From positions 306,517 to 370,516 of the forward strand of contig QUOL01000022.1 of assembly GCA_009761415.1 (NCBI GenBank): a stretch of DNA of 64,000 bases, given 5' to 3'. This document shows positions 1-13,448 of this stretch, piece after piece; within the stretch, counting starts at the first letter, position 1, and each line of letters begins with the position of its first letter. Under the pieces are notes generated by a model that saw only the letters and a program-made list of their open reading frames with translations, did not search any database and was not told where the DNA came from. The translations under genes were made by a program, and so were the position numbers. The stretch comes from Sarcomyxa edulis. Taxonomy: Eukaryota > Basidiomycota > Agaricomycetes > Agaricales > Mycenaceae.

Positions 1-1382
1 GAGGGTGGTGGAAGGGGTGCAGAGCCGTTGGTAGCCGGTCGAGAAGCGGGGAGTTCATCTCGTGGGTATTTCCCAAGTATTCGGAGGATATCTGAAGCGT
101 CGACGAACAAGACTTTTCCGAGGCTATGATAGAACGCAAGTCCATGCTCGTCGGCTGTAACGATCGCCGTATGTCTCCCGGCGACAAAGTCTACGTTGAC
201 GATTCGAGATCCTTGAATATGACCCTCCTGCCGCCCCGTCGAGACGGATGTTAAAGTGACTGGAGGTACGGAACGAGCGGGGACTTGGGGATTCTTCAGA
301 TCGAAGAGCTGGATGTGTCCTGTAGCGTGTCCGGATGCGACGTATGTATGATCGTGTGATAGAGCTAGAGCCGTCACAGCTCCAAATGATTTAGAGACTG
401 GAGGCAATGTTTAGCTTACTCGACGCGATATGGTTGATTCAAAGACGCACCTGAATCGGCTCCACATATACATTTCAGATTCTGCCTAAAATCGTAGACG
501 TATATGCTCCCAGTGTCTGTTCCTATGCAAATGTATCCGTTTGCAGCCAATACAGTGGGGGAGCCTAGACTGGCCACTCCAAGGATCGACGTCGCCTTCT
601 GAGTCGTTTTGGCGTAAACGCGGTCGCCAATGTTGCGCAGCGGGGTCCACTTGAAGACCTGTCGGGGTGAGTGAGATTTACCGTTGCTATGGCCCTGTCC
701 GTTGAAGTTTGAGACAGAGGAAGTGCGAGACATGGCGGAGAAATGAGAGGGCGATGAAGTCCCATCGAAAATTTGAGAATGAAAGGTACCGCTAGATGGG
801 ACCTGGGAGGATTGTGGTGTATACGAGCGAAGTCTAGAGACCGTAGGGTGCAGAAATGGTCGTGCAAGTTTAGACGGTGTACTTGTACCTCCAGGCGAAT
901 CCACTCGAGGAGGAGTAGACACAAGCGTGTGCTGTGGACAAACAATCAGCCATGTCGACAATAAATGCATATTGGAGGCTCACCAGCTCATGATTGAATG
1001 CAATTTTCTCCATGTCCTGAACTCTGAGAAGTAGAGATGGGGGTTCCTCCATTTCGTCTTCGTCGTCTTCGTCGTGGTCAGGGCCAAGTACATCCCTTAG
1101 AGTGTCCTTGTATCCAGTGGACATATCTGCAGCATCTAGACCAGTATACAAGAAGCCATCACCTTCACCGTCAATCTCGTCAGCGTCGTGAGTATCCGAG
1201 TCTTCACCGTCGTCCATGAGTTCTTCCATACGAGTCGAATAGTCACCCTCGTGGTCGTCCGACTCCAAGTCTTCGACATCCGAGAGATGAAATGAAGGTT
1301 GTCGGATTGTACTCGCATGGTCGTCTTCATCGTAGTGAACTGAATCACTGCTCGAGCTCGCTGTTGCTGCCAATGAGGACAT
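1..1382 (-). CDS. VPS8: VPS8, CORVET tethering complex subunit (5' part, cut by window edge)
   Basis: N-terminal part of vacuolar protein sorting protein 8, the Rab5-binding subunit of the CORVET endosomal tether. Exon 1 runs from the ATG at 1382 through a Ser/Asp/Glu-rich acidic segment to FNHEL near 986; intron 1 ends about 930; exon 2 carries a low-complexity Ser/Pro stretch, then the Vps8 hallmark VASLGSPTVLAANGYICIG and a beta-propeller strand (TDTGSIYVYDF); intron 2 lies at about 398-455; exon 3 continues the WD40-like propeller (VTALALSHDHTYVASGHATG) and leaves the window at base 1. An upstream in-frame extension begins with GTG, so the ATG at 1382 is preferred. The gene lies 205 bp downstream of the CDS1 stop in the same direction. 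The C-terminal RING part lies outside, so completeness cannot be judged. Identification rests on the recognised propeller sequence. Confidence 0.88.
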
Positions 1383-1586
1383 GACCGTAAGAACTTTCAA
1401 TTTTGACGCGTCGATCACTCCTAGATCACTCCTGGGATGGTAGCGTGACCCGCAGGCGGTAGCACTCTGTCAGCTATAGATGAGGTATAAAGTATCCATA
1501 GCTATTATGTTCGAGTATAGGATACTAGCTAAAGGCGGATACTAGCTAGAAGTAGGTGATAGCATGAAGTGTAAGTGGAGGGCGTT

Positions 1587-3618
1587 TCAACTATCGGCAC
1601 CTGCGATGAGAGCGACCACGTTGACGCCTTGTCCAACCAGATACCCCTTCAACCCTTTGAACAGTTCAATCTGTTCATCCACTGTCAATCCGCTGACTAT
1701 GGTCTGCATGACCGATCCAACAGTCACATTGTTTTCCCGGATGAGACTGCTGTGATAAACGTAGACGAAGACACCCATCAAGAACCTTGTCAAAGTGACA
1801 ATGAGTAGGTGAGAGGCAAAACGGAGGTACAAAACTTACTGGCAATCCATGCGATCTGTCATACCTCCATGCCCCGGGATGCTGTGACCAAAGTCCTTGA
1901 TGTTGAAGGCCCGCTTGAAACCCGAGGCAAAGAACCCGCCAAAGGGCGCGAAAAGGGATGCGAAGCAGGACATCAGCAGCACATGGAATTGATAGGTGGC
2001 ATAAGGAATGGTCGTGATAGACCGTCCAATCTAGTCAATATGAATTTTTGAGTACGATCAAACAAGGATGAATAGAGCAAAAACTAACCAGAGTGGACAG
2101 AAAGACAGCGACAGGTTTCCAGATCTGCCACTCTCTCCAAACGAAAATGGGGTTCGGTGTACACTGCATCCCCGTCTCGCTCCAAGCGCCGATGCCCAGT
2201 TCGTTGACGGGGCATATCATGTAATCAAACCTCATGAAATACGTTCCCCACAACACACCAAAAATCATCGTGCTCCAGAACGCGCCTACGAAGCCTTCGA
2301 CGGTCTTCTTCGGTGAGAGTTTGATAAGCGGTGTTCGACCGATAGATTTGCCCCAGATGTAAGCGAAAATGTCGTTGCAGATGACGAGGGATGCGGGCAC
2401 CCAGAACCAGATGAGCCCCTCTAGGATATTGTTGACGATGAAGTGGCTAGAGACAACAATGAGGAGAAGGCTCATGTGGACCCAGCAGAAGAGGCTAAAT
2501 TGTTGTTTGAGGAAGCCTTTCTTGAGAGACATGACGAAGCCCATGAAACCGATGGTGTACAGCATGAAGCTGATAATTCGGTGATTTGTTGCAAATGGGA
2601 GTAGTTGTGCGTCTGCAAAGACGACGTGCTGACAATGAAGTATATTAGGAAGAAAGCCAGTGACTTCGGAGCGTACAAACGCACCTTGAAATAGTAGATG
2701 ATGCTCTCGCCATACAAAAAGTAATTCGTAACGGCAAAGAAATACCAGTTGAGGGTCTTACTCCATGGATCCTTGCCCTCTCTGACTTCTGCATCGTTCG
2801 ATTGCGCGGTCGCATGTCGGAGTGAGAAGAGTGCAGTGACTTCACGGTATACAAGAGTTTGGCAACCCATGACCAGTATGATCATGTATGCATGTCCGGC
2901 GAGTAGAAGAGCTGCAATGCAAACATTAGGTCAGAACACTATTGAACGCTAGAAGCGTACCAATGAAGCCGCCAATCATGACGAGAGCCCATATCGTCCG
3001 TTCCACTACATTGCGCCGCCCCTTGTCGCCGTCGACAGGGGCAGGAGGTGCAGTTTCCTCAAGCTTCGGGTCGTTTAGGTCTAAACGGGAATCATTTACA
3101 GATCCAGTATACGCGTAAGAATCTGGAGAGGATCTTCCCGAGGTCGCTACTGATACTGGTAGAGTCGGGGGTGCGTCTCCGTTTGGTGGTACGACCGTTG
3201 GAATTTCATCAAGTGCCGGTGCTGGCAATGGTATCGTGCTACCTGATTTTGCTTCAGGATTAGGTATCTGTGTCGGTCTTGATATTGGAGGAGATGGAGG
3301 AGGAGATGGCGGGGCGTCTGAGGGAGTGGTTGAGCGTGAAGCAGCTTTTGACGCTTTTTGCTGCTGTCTCTTTTCGATGCGAGCTAGCTTTGCCGCCTTT
3401 TTTAGGGCAGATTTCGAGGGTTTAGCCTCGATAGATGTGCTGGATGCAAAAGTTAGTCGACTCTTTGAGGATAGGAAAAGAGAGAGTTACCTTTCCGCCG
3501 TAGCTTGCTGTTCCTCCTGTTCGCTTTCTTCCCCAGAATCAACAGCCAGGGCTTCAAAAGTAGTCTTGGATGCGAACAAAGGTCTCCCTCCAGCCAGAGT
3601 GGCCTCAAGGTTGCTCAT
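1587..3618 (-). CDS. CDS1: Phosphatidate cytidylyltransferase (CDP-diacylglycerol synthase)
   Basis: Makes CDP-diacylglycerol from CTP and phosphatidic acid in the ER membrane, the branch point for phosphatidylinositol, phosphatidylserine and cardiolipin. The family signature is intact near 1850-1920: [19 protein letters not shown] followed by MTDRMD, with the metal-binding Asp residues. Upstream are several hydrophobic helices and the CTP-domain stretch [19 protein letters not shown] and [14 protein letters not shown]. The N-terminus (about 170 residues) is cytosolic, Lys/Ala- and Pro-rich. The start chosen is the ATG at 3618 ([11 protein letters not shown]), which runs through one intron in the N-terminal part; at least five short introns are needed. 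The stop is TGA at 1587-1589. It sits between TOP1 (287 bp upstream) and VPS8 on the same strand. Nothing looks broken. Confidence 0.95.
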
Positions 3619-3904
3619 CGTGGTGGAAGCCGACGAAAAGTGAAAAGTTGAGTTGCAAGTTTGTGGCGCCAGAGCCCTTATAGCGCGCAGCCGAGAACAC
3701 GTACGTACCTCGACGTACGTTTTTCAGATGCCAAAAAATGAGAATGAAATATATTTTAGGATAATACAAATACGTGTGTCTAGTAGACAAAATGAGGATT
3801 CACAAATGCTGGTTGCTGGAATAAAAAAACAGTGGGTTTTTGCTGAGAGAAAGGGGAAGAGAGCCAGTCCAATGCGTCTAGCGTCCAAGGCGGATAGCAA
3901 TTTA

Positions 3905-6900
3905 TCAAAACTTCCAGTCTTGCTCTACTTCCATCGCCCAAGGGACTGAGTGAGGAAGGGTGAGTAAGGCATACAGTCCAACACAAGAAATACCGACGTA
4001 CATTTAGTGATAAGTGTCTTGGAGAAAATCTTCTCGATGGGGACATCGTGTATTTGACACCAAGCGGCAGTAATCCTGACAAGATAGATGAGATAGATGA
4101 CTACGAAGATGCGACAAAATACTGGGGAACATACCGAGGGTCCAAGTAGTTGATTTTACTGTAGCATCCACATTAGCAGTCAAGAGTCTGCATGAAACGA
4201 CGCAACGCACCTGGTTCCAAGAGCAACCTCCTTCCCCGCATCCCTATCGTCTATCTGTAGCTTGAACGCCTTCATCTTCTCGTCCAACTTCTCAATCGCC
4301 TCCTCAATCTTTTCAGTCGGTCTGTCCTTCTTCAAACTCGATCGCCCCGTCCCTCTCTCCTTCTCCAATCGCGCAAACTCTGCCTCTATGACCTCAAGCC
4401 GCTCTCGCAACACAGAATCGTCGTGCGGTTTCTTCCCCTCTTCCACGAGTTTCTCGTTATCCTTCGCAAACTTCTTCTCCGCTTTCTCGATTTCCTTCTC
4501 TTTCAGCTGATCTTCATGACTCGCGATCCACTCATCATCTATATCAGACTCGTCCTCCTTGTACTTGCGCTGCGTCTTAAATGTCGAATCAATTCTGAAC
4601 AAAGCATGCCGCAATTTCATCCGCTCATACTTGAAGCTCCGAAGCTGACAACCAAAGTCATCAGTATCAGGTTCATCATTAGACCAGACCCAGAGCATTA
4701 CACGCACCTTGTACTTCATCTTCTCCATCGATTGATCATGGGTCTTCGGTGCACTCCTTTGATGGTTGCAGAGAATGGCTACAAGGCGATTCGCGTGGTT
4801 ATAAGCGTTCAACTTCTCTTGCAACGTCTTCTTCTCGTCCGTCCCTTCGTCCAATAGTCGCTGAAATGTGATGGAAGCATTGTAAGTACGGAAGACTTTG
4901 GCAGTAAGGCCTTTCATTTCGGACGCGAGGTGCTTGTTCAGCAAACTCGTCTATGAAGTTCATGCGCAATGAGACCACCGACACTTGAGAGTGGAGGGTA
5001 AAACACGCACATTGACCCTATCAAACAGGTTATCATCATCATCCTTTCCTTCCTTGAAGATTCTGATATTCTTGAACACCTGCGCCTCAACCGGTACCCG
5101 ATTATAATACCTTATACTATCCTTGCCCAAGAAATCGAAAATAATGAAATTCGGGGCTTCCAGCGTAACATGCTCGCACCGCAGGGAACAACAGCCAACT
5201 GTATCCGCTTCGTCTTCACCTTTTTCGTTACCAGCACGAAGAGCGAGTTTGTCGATGAAGTACATGGCCGTGGCTCGTTGGCGGTCCGCCATTACTTTTG
5301 ATTTCAGGTCGGCGTTGTAGTTTTGTCGAATTCGGTCGACATGTTTCTGTGACCCTAATAAGCATTTCTACTTACGAAAGAAAGAGTCCGACGCACCTTG
5401 AGCTCTCTGGCTTTCTCAAACTTCATCATATCACTCTGGCCTTTCAACGAACTCCCTGCAGCGAGGAAGACATACTTGTGGTTGTTATTGACGTTCTCCG
5501 TCCAATTGGCTAACCAAGTGACGGTTTGGTCATGTTGAACAGCTTTCCATTTGCCCGGCATGTTGGGTACAGGGACAGGGGCACCCTTGCCAATATTGAT
5601 CGTAATGTCCTCTGGACGTACACGGTGCTACAACATGACCATATTAGACAATTGTGGATGTGTAGCGAAGAGTAGACTGACCTTCAGTGCACCCTTCTTT
5701 GGATGATCTCCACGACCTCTGAACAGGCCCGGAGGTTCGACTCTGAAGTTGCCCACTTTCTCCTTCCGACCGTCTAACAGACACGTCGTGTAGGGTAATT
5801 CCAAGTCGTCCTTAGCTTTCTTGAGATCTTTCTTCTCGGCGGCCGTGAGGGTTTTGCGCTTCGCCTTTTCGCTCTCAAAGTGCTCGAATATGGGGCGGAA
5901 ATCGCAGAGCGTAAAGTCCGTGATCTTGGTGCCGTCAAGCTGTGGGCGGAAATTGGGGTTGAGTGATGATGGGGTGAAAGAGGAGAAGGAAAACGAACAG
6001 GGGGGTGTTGTTTCATGAGGTGAGTCCAGTCTTCGAAGAAATTCTTGTTGAACGTCGCATCTCGGGCATGGTCCGTCTCGATCATGGCAGCATAGAACCC
6101 AGCAACTTCTTCAGCAGCAGCAGGCAGATTCACGGGTTTTCCTGGCACGATGAAAGTCAATCAGACCACGAAAACGAAAATGAGGAGACCCTAGATACCG
6201 TTGTATTTCATCTGGACATTCGATGGTAGAGGCTCGTAGGGGGGAGGAAAGATGACACCGTTATGCTCGAGAGTCTGCCACTTGATTGACCCATCGCCAT
6301 CAGCATCCTGCTGCTCCCACCACCTGAACACTTGATCCTGTTCCTCGTCGTCGTCTTTCTTCTTCTTCCCTTTGCCTTTCTTCGGCGAGGACGCTTCATC
6401 ATCATCCTTCTTCGCTTTCGCCGACTTCCGTTTGGCTTTGACTGGTAGGGGCGCTTCGGAGCTGGATGACTCCTGATCTTTCTCCTCGGTCTCCTTCTTC
6501 GCTTTCTTCCCGACTGCAGCCCGCTTCTTAATCAAAGGCTTCTCATCGTCGTCCGAAGAGGGGGGGCTTTCTGCCTTGGCTTTTCGCTTGCGCTTTGGAG
6601 CGGTAGGCTTCTTGGAGGCAGAGACTAGTGGCGTATCGTCATCATCGTCAGACACGTCCTCCTCCTCGACTTTCACCTTCTTCCTAGGTGGTCGCTTGCT
6701 GTTTCCATTCTTCTTCGGCGTCTCGTCGTCGTCGTCTTTCTTGCTCTTATTTTTACCGTTGGTTTTCGGTTTCGAGCCTGACGTGGGGAGAGTGGTGGCA
6801 GAAACGGCACCAGGCATAGCGACGGCCACCGATCGTGCATGCTTGGCGGGTGAGGAGGCGAGAGGGGTTCCGTCTTCGCTCGATGAAGACGATTCGGCGT

Positions 6901-7203
6901 GTATCGCCTTTTTGCGCTTCAGCGCACTAGGACCACGAACACCTGGCGAGCGAGTGCTGGTGCGTGTAGTCTGTGACTAGAAAATAACGAGAAATGAGTA
7001 CAAAACGCGTGAATATTTGATGTTCAAGATATACTCACCAAGGGCGTGTCGTCCTCGTCGTCTTCACTCAAGGAAGACTCATCATGGGCGTTATTTACGT
7101 GGCCATTTCCGTTCGAATTCGTGGCCTGGTTGGAACCATTTGTTGCCGATTTGGCGACAAGTGGTTGGTCGTCGTCAGAGAGCATCGCCGAGTCATTAGA
7201 CAT
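3905..7203 (-). CDS. TOP1: DNA topoisomerase I (type IB)
   Basis: Nuclear type IB topoisomerase that relaxes supercoils by a transient 3'-phosphotyrosine bond. ATG at 7203. The first 250 or so residues are a disordered Lys/Asp/Ser-rich region with repeated DDDDTPLVS blocks, then the core begins ([35 protein letters not shown]), followed by the cap/core ([27 protein letters not shown]), the catalytic core ([18 protein letters not shown]) and a coiled-coil linker rich in Lys/Glu (about 4260-4560). The active-site motif SKINYLDPR is created by splicing; the tyrosine codon is at 4146-4148. The final exons give [20 protein letters not shown] and end at TGA 3905-3907. Roughly ten short introns. The promoter is shared with the divergent small gene at 7477. 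Confidence 0.96.
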
Positions 7204-7476
7204 GGGAAAGTTAGTTTGAATATTTGAGATTTTGACAGGAATTTAAGAAGAAAGATGGAGGGAAAAACGAAGGAGAAGTGACAGCAAGTGAGTCTGAGTC
7301 TGGGTTCTGATGTGACTTTTATTTCGCAAGTCCATCAAAGCCGGCCCTAAACCAACCAACCATCTGCGGGCAAGTCCAAACTCAGTGAGTGGCATTCAGC
7401 ATCTTTCCCGACTTGACAATTGTGAGCGTCCTGGGCTGTACTACCATATACTCACTCAATTTGTATACAGAAAGAC
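7204..7476. promoter_or_regulatory. Divergent intergenic region between TOP1 and the NDUFB3-like gene
   Basis: A 273-bp gap between the two start codons, which point away from each other, so it must hold both 5' UTRs and promoters. A splice acceptor-like CAG lies just before the downstream ATG, so the small gene may have a 5' UTR intron. I see no convincing TATA box or named factor site. Confidence 0.4.
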
Positions 7477-7674
7477 ATGCCCGATTTACCTTTATTTCGC
7501 GATCCTTGGGCAAAGAGGGAGGCCTGGCGCAAACACCCTGTCTTTACAAATGCAGCCATGTTTCGCAATTTCTTCCCCGGATTGGGCATCGCTATAGTCG
7601 CGTTCACTGCTTACGTCGTCGCCGATAACGTATATCTAAGTGTTCGCTCTAAAGAGCCGGAGGACAAGCATTGA
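7477..7674 (+). CDS. NADH:ubiquinone oxidoreductase B12/NDUFB3-like subunit
   Basis: A 65-residue protein matching the NDUF_B12 family, an accessory subunit in the membrane arm of mitochondrial complex I. Visible features: the conserved N-terminal DPWAKREAWRKHPVF stretch, then a single membrane helix (NFFPGLGIAIVAFTAYVVAD), then a short charged tail ending KEPEDKH. The length is typical for fungal members. The ATG at 7477 is chosen because it is followed immediately by the conserved block and lies just after a splice acceptor-like CAG. An ORF in another frame from 7385 overlaps but has no family features. Divergent from TOP1. Confidence 0.85.
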   Translation: MPDLPLFRDPWAKREAWRKHPVFTNAAMFRNFFPGLGIAIVAFTAYVVADNVYLSVRSKEPEDKH

Positions 7675-10600
7675 CTAGGAGAGATGGGACACTAGTGAGT
7701 GTCTCGTCGTTGTAGGCGCGTTCATGATGACAACCCCGCACTCAGGCAATTCTGGGGTACATACAGCATCGCCGCTTTCACCAAATTACAATCAAACAAA
7801 TTCCTCCTCGTCAAGGATGCGTATCACCGCATACTTGTCAACTATTAAGGCTGTGACCGGCTGTCGTCCGGGACGTTTCCTACGTAGTCTCCTTGTGTCA
7901 GCAAGGCGCCTCTTTGTCGCTATTCAACGCGGATGGATATCACTTCATGTCCAACTGGTATTGTGGCTGCTCTGAAATATCTTTGCATGGAAACCAGTCT
8001 TCATTCTACTCCCTGATCATTGCGGGATGGGAGATCCTTCGCAAAAGGGGATTGGCTTTCGTTTGTACCTGCTCCTCTCATCCTTCTGAATTGTCGCACT
8101 CGGCTCTTACGGAGCTTGTGGGCTCCCTGTCATCCTGATTGTCAGCTTTCAGCAGGGCATTTCTTCTTCTCTTTTCTTTGTACTATGGCAAGGATAGCGA
8201 GCATTGTCTTCATACCGTTATTGTTACGTTCCGCGTGTCTATCTTGCACTTTGGATGATGGGGTACCAGTCTGTCGTTCTCGCATCTCTCTCGTTATCGT
8301 CTATAATGCTGGATCCCGGTCAACGGACCACCTTCGTTGACTTTGCGCTTCTTTCGGCTGGCTCGTTCTTGGACGTCCTAGTTGTGTGCTCACAACAAAT
8401 CATCTTTGCGCAATCTGATTTCTCTATCCCTTTTAATCGTCACAGTCTCGTCTTCGCTTGCCTATGCTATGCCATGCTCTTCGCAGATGTCTCGAGGACA
8501 CGAGAATACATAGAAGAGAAGAACTCATCAGATTTTTTCCTATCTTGTTTCCATTCGAAGATCGGCTTTCTGTTCTTCTTCCAGTGTTCCATGCTGTGCG
8601 GCGCAAATCACACCCAGAACGATGAAGGTGTGTGTTATCTACGCGTGACCGCAGCTGCTTGACTGTCCACGACGGACTGGATAGGACGTATAGGTGCGTG
8701 ATCAATTTTTTTGAACTGCTCTCAAGACTGACACTAGCTTCGAAGTTCTAGCTCAGTCCGTGCTACTCAAACTGACCTCTGGTTCAGTCTTTCCTTTGTG
8801 GTAGCGTCCATTATGTCCAAGCAATAGCTAATGGAAGAGTATACGTTATGATTGCTGCTACTTTCTCTGAGTCTCAGCATCGGACGCATGAGAATGACTA
8901 TTGCACGTTCATTTGGTTCATCAATCGTCTCCCTTACAATTTCTCTCTTGCTGAAAGCCAGTCTTCTTACAGAGGTCTGGGCTTGTACTCACTCGCCAAA
9001 CATCCAGGAGATCGACACATGATTATCGTATCGTTTTTAGTCGATGACGATAAGGGAGCACGCGACAAATTCTCTAGCCTCCAATTTCCAACGTATGTTT
9101 GAATATCAGAAGGCTGAAACCTGCGGTTCCCAACTCCTTTGAACTTTCACGTACGATCACAAATTTATCCTTGCTTCGTCGCAATCTCATCCTATTTACC
9201 CAGTGGATTGGGATTTTACTCGTGTTCCGTCTTATCACCTCGTTTCCTACCTGAGCTGGCCTAGAATACTTGCATCTCCTCCGGGTCCTTTATACCAAAA
9301 ACATATCAGTCGTCCCACACGCACCCACAGCTCAGAATATGAGTCCAATCTTATCCTCCCCGTGATCCTCGCGCGTACTTCAGCGTCGTGGCGCTCTGTG
9401 CACCACACGGCACATGCTTCATGTTTCAACTTGAAGGATGGCCTTTAACCTTTGTTTAGTCCATTCTCTGTGCTCTGTGCAATTCTTGCTGTCCCGCCCT
9501 ACAAATTTCATACAAGGTACGCATCGATCCTCCCGTCATACCTTCCCAAAATGCGGCTGACCAGAACTGTCACTAGCTTCGTCCTGTACCGTAGAGCCAT
9601 GTAGGTCCCGGAATTTGGTGAGTTATGACCTCACTGGAATGTCTCTGCTTCTCCGCCAGGAGCGGACTTTTTCCAGTTTTCCTCTGGAAATCTGACATGA
9701 TTTTTTTTTCAGCGTTCTCGTCATTCTCACCAGACTTTCCTTTCGGCACTCGGACGCGTTTTTACGTCAATTTTCACATCATAGCAAAAACTTGAGCACC
9801 GATGCCACGTTTTCTGTTAACGTAGTCTAGCTATAGAATGTGCATGCAAGAGGTACGAGCGCTTGTGTGCCTTTGATGATGGATGATGAAATAAAACTAA
9901 ACCATGGAACTATCCGCCCTAGGAGCCTTTTCTCGCTACACCTTCGCTACACATGTGTAACGGCGAACTCGTCTCCCACAGGACTAGTGTAAAAGGGGAC
10001 GATTTGCCTCGAGTAAATCTCTCTTTTCAGGAGCGTGCATGCGTTCAGTTGCCTAGATAAGCACGCAGTCTATCAAGCCCTCCAATTCCACACTTGCTCT
10101 TGCGAGAAGTTGCTGACAATATGTCAATCAACTGCGACTTTCGAAGCTTTGATCTCATGTCAGGATGTTCTGCGTAGAGCTTGCTCTTCGGCCGATTCCG
10201 CATGTTTCTCAAGGTCCGTCGGCCAGAGCCAATCAATCACTCTCCTTCAATGTCCGCAAGTTTTCTTCGTCCACGATCGAGTGGCTCTCTTCAGTATGTC
10301 TCGAGTTCGCGAAGAAGAGAAGAATGATTCGCGAGCGTAAGGGGCCGTAGTGGGTGAGTACATCACTTCGATAAGGACACGGGTGTCTGTAACCGATGGT
10401 CCTTCACTACCAGTGTTCTCGTTGGCTTTCATGTGATGCCGTTTCCGGAGATACTTGCTCATAATTGCTGCTCACCATCCGATCAGCATCTTTGAAGAGA
10501 TGACGAGGCGTGATAATCGAACAGTCCCGGCGGTCTTGCAAATCCATGCATTGAATTCGATTGTCGAACGAGCAAGTTCAAACAGGTCGGCCACACCCTA

Positions 10601-11636
10601 GAAGGACCTCAGTATCTCTGTCTCTTCACTTTCTCGAAGGTGGTGGCGTCGACCCTTTGCTTAGATAGCCGCCTGGCAACCGCCTGGATGAAATCGAAGG
10701 CCACAGTAAGGAAAGCCTGAAAGAACTGTTCCAAAGTGATGGTCATCTTGCAAAGGTTTTCGGAAGCAAACCTCCATATTCTGCCGATGCCATCTGGATC
10801 ACCCAACCTGCATTAGGCGAATTGTTTGTTCTCACCTGAACATCACAAATCCCTTCAAACATAGCCCTCTTCTGGTGTGTTGGACCTGTGGGCTTCTATG
10901 AGAGCAACTGACCTGGTAAGAGGCTATCTCAAGAGTCGATTTCTTGAGATAATTTATGATGCAGGAGATCAATCTCTTCAATTGTTTAATTTTTGCAAGG
11001 ACGTCCTCGAAGCTCCCTCGAAGCGGAGTGCCTGGGGGTTGAGTAACCGGTACACATATATGGATCTCAATTACATCTCAGATGAATCTAGATTTGTTCT
11101 TCCGTCATGCCTCCATGAACTCCGACAATCCACACTGAACGTTTTACCCCGGCTGGAATCTAAACTATTTCGACTTGTATTTCCTCTTCTTCAAATGATG
11201 CCGGTTATTTCATCTTGGGTGGAAAATTTCAGGCCGTGCGTGTCCCTTTACACGTTCAAGCTTCTTCTGACCCTTGACCGTAACACGGCCTTCCACATCT
11301 AGTCTGGTTTGCGAACCATTTCATGCGTACATGGGCCTAACGATTGGTCACTTTTCTAGTTGCACCGACTTTTCGCAATGCCGATACAGAACCATCAATA
11401 CCCAGGGGCCCTTAGATTTGCGCTAGCGCACTACGCCCAAGTCGGTTCCTAGTTCCAACTAGTTTATCTGGCCAACGGGGCAAAAAAATCTCCCCGTCCC
11501 GTCGTTCCACGATCGCCACATTCCTGAATTATTGGCAAGGCACCAGACACGCCCATGATGTTCAAAAGGAGAGTCGACTAGCTTGAGAGATATTCATTCT
11601 CCTCCCCCCCTTTTTTTTATAACGACTTTTGTATAG
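7675..11636. other. 4-kb region without a supportable gene
   Basis: Both strands hold only short ORFs (longest about 150 codons at 8204-8662, which begins with TTG and is generic hydrophobic sequence). I recognise no domain, tRNA or transposon terminus. Minus-strand ORFs at 10045-10236, 10247-10462 and 10609-10806 could be exons of one unknown gene but do not join into a recognisable protein. The composition resembles a decayed gene or non-coding transcription unit. Confidence 0.4.
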
Positions 11637-13448
11637 ATGTATCCTTTCTCCACTTTCACCTCCGTCATCTTCGACCTTGGTGATGTACTCTTTTCGTGGT
11701 CTTCTCAGACCAAGACTGCCATCTCATCTAAAACCCTCCGACAAATTCTTTCTTCTACTACATGGCAGGACTACGAACGCGGCCGGCTCACTGAGACGGA
11801 CTGCTACGAACGTATAGGACGCGAGTTTTCTCTTGATCCCGAAGAGATCAAGCAGGCTTTCATCCAGGCTCGTGCATCACTGCAAGCAAACGATGACTTG
11901 ATCCTCCTTATCCGTGAGCTTAAAGCCCAATCCAACGGAACCCTCCGCGTCTTTGCCATGTCCAATATCTCTCTTCCTGATTACGACGTCCTCCGCACAA
12001 AACCGGCAGATTGGTCAATCTTCGAGGAAGTGTTTACCTCCGGGGAAGCTGGAGAGCGAAAGCCAAATCTCGGTTTCTACAAGTACGTTCTCGGAAAGGC
12101 GGGGATCGAGCCGCACTCCACCATTTTCGTCGATGACAAAGTCGAGAATGTCTTGTCTGCGCGTTCGCTCGGCTTGCATGGAATAGTATTTGACAGCCAT
12201 GACCGAGTCAAACGATCCCTCAGAAATCTCCTTGGGAATCCTATCGCCAGGGGGAAGGAGTTCCTGGCTCGGAACGCTGGTCATCTCGAATCTGTCACCG
12301 ATACCAACGTTACATTACAAGAAAACTTTGCCCAACTCCTCATCCTAGAGGCTACTGCCGACCGGTACGTCGTTGTTTATATGCTACCTTGGGTTCGGAA
12401 CTCAATACTGTCATCTAGACATTTGGTAAACCTCGTAGAGCACCCCCGAACTTGGAATTTCTTCCATGGTAAGCCGTTCTCAATACAATTTGGGTCACAT
12501 GTTACTAATCCTTAACTTGAAGGCAAAGGTCAACTCACTACAGCGGAATTCCCCTGTGACCTTGATACGACATCCATAGCCTTGACTACTCTGGACTCTG
12601 ACAAAGGCACTATCGACTCTGTCATGGACGAAATGCTAGAGTATGTCGATGCGGATGGGATTATACAGGTAAGCAATTGACGTTGTGTATATTTCGCTTC
12701 GATGACTGAATTTGCATTACCTCAGACATATTTCGATCACCAACGACCTCGCTTCGATCCAGTCGTGTGCGTAAATATCCTTACCTTATTCTACAAACAC
12801 GGCCGCACCTCCCAGCTGCAATCAACGTTCCAGTGGGTCCTTGAAGTCCTCACCAATCGTGCATATCTCGAAGGGACGCGATATTACGCTACCCCGGAAT
12901 GTTTCTTGTATTTCTTCAGTCGACTTATCAACAGTACAAGCGATCCTGTCCTCCTCGCGAAGATGGAACCTTTACTGAAGGCACGGGTACAGGAGCGGAT
13001 AGGGGCAGAGGGAGACGCACTGGCGCTAGCGATGCGTATCTTAGCATGCGATTGTGTCGGTATCAGGGACGAGGTGGATTTACGAGCTCTCCTGCCTCTA
13101 CAGTGTGAGGATGGTGGATGGGAGATTGGCTGGATATACAAATACGGCTCCTCAGGAGTCCAAATCGGTAACCGTGGTCTCACAACTGCGCTCGCGATCA
13201 AAGCTGTCGAAGTCATGTCGCGCCCAACGCATCAACCTTCCTATTCCCCAGTACCTTCACCTTCCCCGACCGTCATCGCGCCTTCATTGAAGACGCGCGT
13301 TGGCAAACGCAACTCGACTATCGTCGAAAACAAACCTACGACTGGCTTCAAGCCTTTCGAACGACTATCACGATCACCGTTACGTCTGCCGTTGAAGTGG
13401 CTCTGGCATGGAGGAAGGATGCGCAAGCCTATGGAGGCCGGAATTTGA
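11637..13448 (+). CDS. HAD phosphatase-terpene cyclase fusion (drimanyl diphosphate synthase-like)
   Basis: Bifunctional-type sesquiterpene enzyme. The N-terminal half is a HAD hydrolase: VIFDLGDVLF (nucleophile Asp; Gly rather than Asp at +2), AMSNIS (motif II), RKPNLGFYKYVL (Lys) and IFVDDKVENV (acidic motif IV). The C-terminal half is a class II cyclase beta domain with the variant acid motif DLDTT at 12558-12572 and an aromatic QCEDGGWEIGWIY stretch. This architecture matches the fungal AstC-like family, in which the cyclase protonates farnesyl diphosphate and the HAD part may remove phosphate; the product here is inferred. Introns at 12365-12418, about 12471-12522 and about 12670-12725. 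The 3' end is uncertain: the open frame ends at 13448 in a Pro/Ser-rich tail, but another frame (RAFIEDARWQTQLDYRRKQ, stop at 13511-13513) looks more protein-like, so an atypical intron or frameshift near 13210-13252 is possible. Confidence 0.8.

Noticed and set aside
8204..8662. 152-codon hydrophobic ORF
   Set aside because: It starts with TTG, has no family features, and overlapping frames are similarly open.
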